A stretch of 64,000 bases of DNA, taken from Marinirhabdus sp050859505 (GTDB lineage: Bacteria; Bacteroidota; Bacteroidia; Flavobacteriales; Flavobacteriaceae). Of the stretch, positions 59,388-64,000 are shown piece by piece. The translations under genes and the position numbers were made by a program. The DNA lies in contig NZ_CP193934.1 of assembly GCF_050859505.1 (NCBI RefSeq), positions 496,001-560,000 on the forward strand. The letters are read 5' to 3'. Every line of letters starts with the position of its first letter. The stretch's first letter is position 1. The notes under the pieces are model-generated. The model had not been told where the DNA came from. It made no database searches and was given only the letters and a program-made list of their open reading frames with translations.

Positions 59388-60170
59388 TTATTTTTTTAGC
59401 AATTCTTTAGCTTGCTTTACCCATTCTTCAGATTCAATCTTCTCGCGAGTAATACCATCGATAGCAGAAAGTTCTTCTCTATCGGCAGCTTTTAACTTAC
59501 TAATTTGCTCGTAGGTATAAATACCTACTTCATTAAGTCTTTTCTCGTAAGCGGGTCCAATACCGTTGATCAATTTAAGATCTTGAGCGTCTGCTTTTGT
59601 AGCCGTCCCAATGCTATGAAGTACTTTATCGATATTCATTTCGATATTACTTTCTTCTGCACGGTGTTCAGCACGAGTAACTAAGTTTTCACTTACCTCA
59701 ACCTCTTTGGTTTTAGGAGCTGCCTTTTTTGCTGGAGCCTTAGCTTCAGCTTTAGGAGCTTCTTTTTTAGCTTCAGCTTTAGGAGCTGCTGCTTTTGGTT
59801 CAGCTTTTTTAGGAGCTGCTTTTTTCTTAGGCGTTGAATCCTTAGCTTTTTTAGCTCCAGAACCTACGATGCTTTCAATAACGATTTCAGAAAGATACTG
59901 TCTGTGACCGTTCTTTACCTGATACCCTTTTCTTCTTTTCTTCTTGAAAACAATAACTTTGTCACCTTTAAGGTGTCTTAAGACTTTAGCTCCAATAAGA
60001 GCGCCGTCTATAGCCGGGGCGCCAATGGTAATGTTGTCTCCGTCGCCTACTAAAAGAACACTGTCAAACTCGACTTTGTCTCCTTCTTCATTGGCTAAAC
60101 GGTTTACAAAAACCTTTTGGTCTTTCGCAACTTTAAATTGCTGCCCTGCTATCTCTACAATTGCGTACAT
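59388..60170 (-). CDS. rplU: 50S ribosomal protein L21 with a C-terminal helix-hairpin-helix extension
   Basis: 260 aa, against about 103 for ordinary L21. Residues 1-103 are L21 (MYAIVEIAGQQFKVAKDQ; FKKKRRKGYQVKNGHRQY). A Lys/Ala/Pro-rich linker follows (about 108-165, repeats of PKAEAK and KKAAPK). The final ~70 residues are a helix-hairpin-helix domain (LKLINGIGPAYEKRLNEVG; ELSAIDGITREKIESEEW). The extension occurs in other flavobacteria. It may bind rRNA or DNA, but a role is not established. Confidence 0.94.
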   Translation of the reverse strand: MYAIVEIAGQQFKVAKDQKVFVNRLANEEGDKVEFDSVLLVGDGDNITIGAPAIDGALIGAKVLRHLKGDKVIVFKKKRRKGYQVKNGHRQYLSEIVIESIVGSGAKKAKDSTPKKKAAPKKAEPKAAAPKAEAKKEAPKAEAKAPAKKAAPKTKEVEVSENLVTRAEHRAEESNIEMNIDKVLHSIGTATKADAQDLKLINGIGPAYEKRLNEVGIYTYEQISKLKAADREELSAIDGITREKIESEEWVKQAKELLKK

Positions 60171-60200
60171 AGCGTAACGTTTAGATGTTTATTAAAAATT

Positions 60201-60228
60201 AAAAACCCGCTTCTCTTCAAAGCGGGTG
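60201..60228 (-). terminator. Hairpin with T-run at the start of the rplU leader
   Basis: Perfect 7-bp stem CCCGCTT (60206-60212) with AAGCGGG (60220-60226), followed on the minus strand by T5 and more T-rich DNA. It either ends the upstream DUF4199 transcript or lies at the very 5' end of the rplU mRNA, since the -7 box abuts it. Confidence 0.75.
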
Positions 60229-60258
60229 CAAATATAATTTTAAATTCTTAATCTACAA
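60229..60258 (-). promoter_or_regulatory. rplU-rpmA promoter, TTG-N19-TATATTTG
   Basis: On the minus strand TTG (60258-60256) is followed after exactly 19 bases by TATATTTG (60236-60229). This is the best match to the Bacteroidota sigma-ABfr-type promoter in the window. Confidence 0.8.
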
Positions 60259-60270
60259 AGGGTTTACGTT

Positions 60271-60732
60271 CTATTTTATTGGCTGATTTCGGTTTCCATC
60301 TGGAGTGTTCCAGGAATCTTTAAGCAACTGCATAAATGCTAGCGTAAGCACTAGTGAAGTGGACACTCCCATTAACACCATAGAAATTAATATGATAAAA
60401 GTCCCACTTTCGTATTCCAAACTCCAGGTATCCAAGATGTTTCTAGCAAATTCTGTGTCTATTTGATACATATTTAATGCCATGAACGCAGTAAATATAA
60501 GGGTAGCAATGGCGCCACTCATAAAACCAACCTGAAAGCCTTTTTGGTATTTAAATTTAGTTTTATTCTCTTTAGATTTTTTTAAAGCCATTAAAATTCC
60601 TGCCCCGTATATCACTCCGTTTGCCGCGCTTAAAACTGGATATTTATGCAATCCTAACACTTTGGTGATTACAAAGTAAAGAATAAGCCCAATGGCAATT
60701 AACACTCCGTATTTTATATAGATTTTAGACAT
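60271..60732 (-). CDS. DUF4199 membrane protein
   Basis: 153 aa with four helices; matches DUF4199, a Bacteroidota membrane family of unknown function (FQVGFMSGAIATLIFTAFM; a charged KKSKENKTKFKYQKG loop). Single gene between the DMT transporter and rplU. Confidence 0.75.
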   Translation of the reverse strand: MSKIYIKYGVLIAIGLILYFVITKVLGLHKYPVLSAANGVIYGAGILMALKKSKENKTKFKYQKGFQVGFMSGAIATLIFTAFMALNMYQIDTEFARNILDTWSLEYESGTFIILISMVLMGVSTSLVLTLAFMQLLKDSWNTPDGNRNQPIK

Positions 60733-60799
60733 GTGGTTGGTTTTACTGAAGTATAAATTTCGGGAAAAATCTAAAACTAACCTATTCTTTAACGCAATC

Positions 60800-61681
60800 T
60801 TATCGGTTTACCTTCTTTTTATTACCTAAATAAACACCAAATAATATAACAGCTGCAGCTACTAATTGCCATATGCTGAAGGACTCTCCGTCTACCACAC
60901 CCCACAATACCGCAACTATAGGCATAATGTATGTAACAGATGAAGCAAAGACCGGACTGGCAATTTGCACCAATTTATTAAAAAGTACTTTAGCAATGGC
61001 AGTTCCAAAAAGCGATAGTATGGCAACATATATAAATGCTACTTGCATTTCAGAAGAAGAAAAAATAGTTTCAAAAAAACCTGTTACATACAAAACAAGT
61101 AATGCAGGAAAAAAAATGAATAAAAAATTTCCTGTGGTCACAGCTAAGGCACTAATATCACTCAAGTATTTTTTGATAATGTTTACATTAAGTGAATACC
61201 CAATAGTAGCTGCAATAATCAACAAACTATACCAATAATTTTGATTTGGGTTAAATTCTGCGCCAGCTAGTATTAGAAGGATTGTTCCCGCCAAACCAAT
61301 AAAAACACCCACTATTTGTCTTCGAGAACTTAGTATACCAAAAAGCGTTGTACCCACAATCACCGTATTTAATGGTACAATGCTATTTAAAATAGAGGCT
61401 ACTGCGCTGTCAATTTCGTTTTGTGCCATGGCAAATAGAAACGGCGGAAAGAAAGAGGAAATAAATCCTGAAATAGCTATCCATTTCCAATGACGCTTCT
61501 GGATTTGTTTCAGACTTTTAAAGCCAACTGAAAAAAGAAAAATAGACGTAAGCACAATACGGGCCGACCCCAATTGATAGTCTGTCAAACCTACCAATCC
61601 TTTTTTTATGAGTATGAAAGAACTTCCCCATATAAGGGAAAGAATTGCAAGATAAAACCACTTTTTGTTAGTGTTGCCCAT
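60800..61681 (-). CDS. DMT-superfamily (EamA) transporter
   Basis: 293 aa, ten helices as two EamA repeats. First repeat begins LIWGSSFILIKKGL; second around YWYSLLIIAATIGYSLNVN. The C-terminus is basic (NKKKVNR). Likely an exporter of metabolites such as amino acids; the substrate is unknown. Confidence 0.88.
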   Translation of the reverse strand: MGNTNKKWFYLAILSLIWGSSFILIKKGLVGLTDYQLGSARIVLTSIFLFSVGFKSLKQIQKRHWKWIAISGFISSFFPPFLFAMAQNEIDSAVASILNSIVPLNTVIVGTTLFGILSSRRQIVGVFIGLAGTILLILAGAEFNPNQNYWYSLLIIAATIGYSLNVNIIKKYLSDISALAVTTGNFLFIFFPALLVLYVTGFFETIFSSSEMQVAFIYVAILSLFGTAIAKVLFNKLVQIASPVFASSVTYIMPIVAVLWGVVDGESFSIWQLVAAAVILFGVYLGNKKKVNR

Positions 61682-61811
61682 TGCTAATTTGAAAGGGCAA
61701 AGTTGAGGAATTTATTTTATTTGAAACACCATTATAACTCTAAGTTATTACGCAGAGTTTCGCACAGGAAAAGAGGAAATTCACGAAGGTATTTAGCAGG
61801 CAATTTGAAGC

Positions 61812-62366
61812 CTACTCCTCCCAAGAAATAGACTCCATAATATGGCGGATGTCATTACGAAGGTACATTACTGCTGGATACAAAGAATCGTAGTTAGGCT
61901 TAGCGTTAAAATAAAGCGAACCTTGCACAAAATGTTGGATACTATCTGTTACGTAAAATTGAGATTGTGTAGCGGCGTTTCCATCTATGGCATAAAACAT
62001 TCCGTATACCTTATTGACACTATCCATTCTGGGTTGTTCAAAAATGGCTTGCGCTTTTTTATCGTGGTTATACGTAAGTTTTTGTGCATCGTACAGCAGA
62101 GAGTCTATACTTTTACCTTGAACAGGTTGGTAAGTTACATACAAAGTAGCATTCAATCTTGGATACTCTATGTTTACGGCACAATTGGCTTTTACGTGTA
62201 CTGTTGCCATTTCATTTTTTTCAAAACTAAAAGGACATTTAATCTTAGCTAGCGTATAGGAGGGTTCTGGATATTCCAACCGCAATTTGGATGCCGGTTT
62301 TACTGTAGTAGCATCTTCACAGGAAGCAAAAAAAATAATTAGACAAATAAATAGTAGCGCGCGCAT
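61812..62366 (-). CDS. gldD: Gliding motility lipoprotein GldD
   Basis: About 184 aa from ATG 62366 (MRALLFICLIIFFASC); the longer frame overlaps gldE and lacks a usable signal. Lipobox FASC. The family pattern LRLEYPEPSYTLAKIKCPFSFEKNE is present in blocks, and YNHDKKAQAIFEQ follows. GldD is needed for gliding and T9SS function in Flavobacterium, and is encoded directly after gldE, as here (one-base gap). Confidence 0.9.
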   Translation of the reverse strand: MRALLFICLIIFFASCEDATTVKPASKLRLEYPEPSYTLAKIKCPFSFEKNEMATVHVKANCAVNIEYPRLNATLYVTYQPVQGKSIDSLLYDAQKLTYNHDKKAQAIFEQPRMDSVNKVYGMFYAIDGNAATQSQFYVTDSIQHFVQGSLYFNAKPNYDSLYPAVMYLRNDIRHIMESISWEE

Positions 62367-62367
62367 G

Positions 62368-63684
62368 TTACGGAGAAATTGAAAGTTTAATTTGTTTGAT
62401 TCTTTTATTATCAAACGCTTCAATAGTAAACGCATATTGATGAAAGTTTAGTACTTCGCTCTGTTTTGGAAAGCCTTTTGAAACTTCCAGTAAAAACCCA
62501 GCAAGTGTTTCAGAATCTCCCTTGGCATTTTCAAAAATTTCTGGATTTTCTAGCTTTATTACTTTATAGAAATCTTTCATGGGTGTTTTGCCTTCAAAAA
62601 CAAAGGTATTGTCGTCCAGTTTTGAGAAAATTAAATCTTCATCGTCAAACTCGTCACTAATTTCACCTACAATTTCTTCAATAATATCTTCAAGGGAAAT
62701 TAAACCGCTGGTACCACCATACTCGTCTACAACTATAGCGAGGTGCATCTTCATTTCTTTAAACTCGTTAAGCAAATCGTCCAGTTTTTTATTTTCGGGA
62801 ACAAAATAGGCTTCACGCACCAAACTAGGCCAATCCAACGTCTTGCGTTCAATAAAAGGCATTAAATCCTTCACATATAGAATGCCTGTAATAGTATCTA
62901 TATTGTCTTTGTATACAGGAATACGGGAATAGCCATGAGAGATAATCTCTGGCATAATTTCCTTGTAGGGCGTACTTTCGTTTAAAGCAAAGATATCCAT
63001 ACGGGGTTTCATCACTTGCTTGGTATCTGTATTTCCAAAGGTCACAATACCTCGTAATATCTTTTGCTCTTCTTTGGTGGTGTCTCTTGCGTCTGTAAGC
63101 TCCAGAGCCTGGGAGAGCTGGTCTACACTCAGGTTTGATTTCTGTTTGCCAAATTTATCTTCAATATACAAGGTAACAGCTCTCATGGGCAAGCTAATGG
63201 GTGAGAAAAATTTGTCCAACACATTCAGCGGGTACGCCATTAATAATGAAAATGAAACTTTATTTCTACTTGCATATATCTTGGGAAGAATTTCACCAAA
63301 CAACAAAATAAGAAAGGTCACCAAAACCACATCCAAAATAAAGCGAATATTTATCCCAAAATAATCTGTACTAACCCTGTTAAAAAAAGTATCGCTTAAT
63401 GACGCAAACAGCAATACAATAGCAATATTTATAAGGTTATTCGCTACTAAAATAGTTGCTAGTAATTTTTTGGGACGCGCCAACAATCGCTCTACAATCG
63501 CTAATTTTTTGTTAGGGTTTTTCTCGTCTCCAGATTCAAAATTGTTTGGAGTTAGGGAGAAAAAGGCTACTTCGGCACCAGAAATAAGGGCAGAACAAAG
63601 CAATAAAACTATCAAAATAACCAAGCTGGAAACTTCGGTATAGGTTATAAGGGAAATAAATAAACTCGGGGGTTCAGGATCCAA
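62368..63684 (-). CDS. gldE: Gliding motility-associated protein GldE (CNNM/CBS transporter family)
   Basis: 438 aa. N-terminal DUF21 membrane domain (about 15-195, LLLCSALISGAEVAFFSLTP), a CBS pair (about 210-335, VMKPRMDIFAL; MHLAIVVDEYGGTSGLISLED) and a C-terminal CorC/HlyC domain (about 350-438). The CNNM family is linked to Mg2+ transport. In Flavobacterium gldE overlaps gldD function when overexpressed. It lies 20 bases after ssb. Confidence 0.9.
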   Translation of the reverse strand: MDPEPPSLFISLITYTEVSSLVILIVLLLCSALISGAEVAFFSLTPNNFESGDEKNPNKKLAIVERLLARPKKLLATILVANNLINIAIVLLFASLSDTFFNRVSTDYFGINIRFILDVVLVTFLILLFGEILPKIYASRNKVSFSLLMAYPLNVLDKFFSPISLPMRAVTLYIEDKFGKQKSNLSVDQLSQALELTDARDTTKEEQKILRGIVTFGNTDTKQVMKPRMDIFALNESTPYKEIMPEIISHGYSRIPVYKDNIDTITGILYVKDLMPFIERKTLDWPSLVREAYFVPENKKLDDLLNEFKEMKMHLAIVVDEYGGTSGLISLEDIIEEIVGEISDEFDDEDLIFSKLDDNTFVFEGKTPMKDFYKVIKLENPEIFENAKGDSETLAGFLLEVSKGFPKQSEVLNFHQYAFTIEAFDNKRIKQIKLSISP

Positions 63685-63704
63685 AGGTGTGGTTTTATTT
63701 AAAC

Positions 63705-64000
63705 TTAAAACGGAAGATCGTCATTGTCTTCGGTATTGGGTTGTTGTACGTGTTGCTGTTGTGCTGGAGTCTGCGAAGATTGCTGCTGGTTTGACGTAGT
63801 ATCCTGTGGCATCCCACTGCCATCACTCTTTGGGGTAAGGAAGGTGAAATCTGTGCATTGAATCTCGGTACTGTACCGATCCATGCCTTTATCGTCTTGC
63901 CATTTGCGGGTCTTTAAACGACCTTCAATATATACTTTATCTCCTTTTTTAAGGTACTTTTCACAAATTTCGGCTCCTTTGTTGCGCACTACTATATTGT
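63705..64000 (-). CDS. ssb: Single-stranded DNA-binding protein, C-terminal part (runs off the window)
   Basis: 98 codons are inside the window, beginning NIVVRNKGAEICEKYLKKGD. The OB-fold strands KVYIEGRLKTRKWQDDKG and YSTEIQCTDFTFL are followed by a Gln-rich linker and the acidic tip DNDDLPF that recruits partner proteins. The start lies beyond 64000. The gene order ssb-gldE-gldD is conserved in Flavobacteriaceae. Confidence 0.95.
   Translation of the reverse strand, partial: NIVVRNKGAEICEKYLKKGDKVYIEGRLKTRKWQDDKGMDRYSTEIQCTDFTFLTPKSDGSGMPQDTTSNQQQSSQTPAQQQHVQQPNTEDNDDLPF

Noticed and set aside
61739..61800. Repeat-like stretch (TTACGCAGAGTTTCGCACAGG) behind gldD
   Set aside because: Resembles common intergenic words in flavobacteria but has no second copy in this window.
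1..64000. tRNA, rRNA, CRISPR array, prophage or IS transposase
   Set aside because: Looked for T-loop-like GTTCGAATC, regular spaced repeats, integrase and transposase motifs while reading; none found. Short tRNA-like matches cannot be fully excluded by eye.

Overview
The window is a contiguous piece of a Flavobacteriaceae (Bacteroidota) chromosome, probably from a marine or other aquatic member. The evidence is low GC, gliding genes gldD/gldE beside ssb, two secreted proteins with type IX secretion (T9SS) C-terminal sorting domains, GLPGLI and TonB-receptor families, an L21 with a helix-hairpin-helix tail, and promoters of the TTG-N19-TAnnTTTG type. I saw no tRNA, rRNA, CRISPR array, prophage or classical IS element. 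The genus cannot be named from the sequence alone.

Layout. 1-7400: ferredoxin start, ferredoxin-NADP reductase, Nfu and Mrp iron-sulfur proteins, an alkyltransferase-like protein, a LysE exporter, trmB, a MurG-like glycosyltransferase with no ATG start, and a PhoR/PhoB-like pair. 7400-22600: a T9SS-exported protein, LuxE-like enzyme, YHS protein, tyrS, an epimerase, pyrC with DUF4296 and a polyprenol-phosphate mannosyltransferase, DUF4271, hemD, pckA, DUF423, a saccharopine dehydrogenase-like enzyme, and a membrane-anchored XRE regulator next to a CPBP protease. 22600-39400: zinc metallopeptidase, an abnormal leuS, ftsX-DUF3098-uppP-truB, tag, secreted agmatine deiminase, aat, flavin reductase, histidine kinase, HIT protein, greA. 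39600-46800: a degenerate Rieske-like lipoprotein, an AT-rich GLPGLI/outer-membrane cassette flanked by two copies of the 3' end of a TonB receptor gene, and the full receptor gene under a TPP riboswitch. 46800-54700: hybrid kinase and NtrC-like regulator, a 667-base intergenic region with a candidate small RNA, arfB, DUF4301, a NadR-like kinase, a PnuC-type transporter and a thiamine-binding protein. 54800-64000: pcrB, phosphopantetheinyl transferase, ahcY, rpmA-rplU, a DMT transporter, gldD-gldE-ssb.

The most striking feature is inside leuS. The leucyl-tRNA synthetase reads as one 1157-residue frame carrying a complete DUF559 (PD-(D/E)XK, Vsr-like) endonuclease domain at the start of the editing domain. 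The domain is bounded by two inverted copies of a small GC-rich palindrome. Two more solitary copies lie in frame elsewhere in the same gene and are read as similar Pro-Ser/Thr-Gly-Gly peptides. This looks like a palindromic mobile element with an autonomous (nuclease-bearing) form and short non-autonomous forms, adapted to insert in frame into an essential gene. It resembles Rickettsia palindromic elements but has its own candidate mobilising nuclease.

Other points of interest are the receptor 3'-end duplication around the GLPGLI cassette, a TPP riboswitch whose P3 region has been expanded by AT-rich repeats, a probable thiamine uptake set (receptor, thiamine-binding protein, PnuC-like permease, kinase), a terminator-like hairpin at the rplU start point, and a family of inverted repeats built on a TCGACTGCGCTCGA core.
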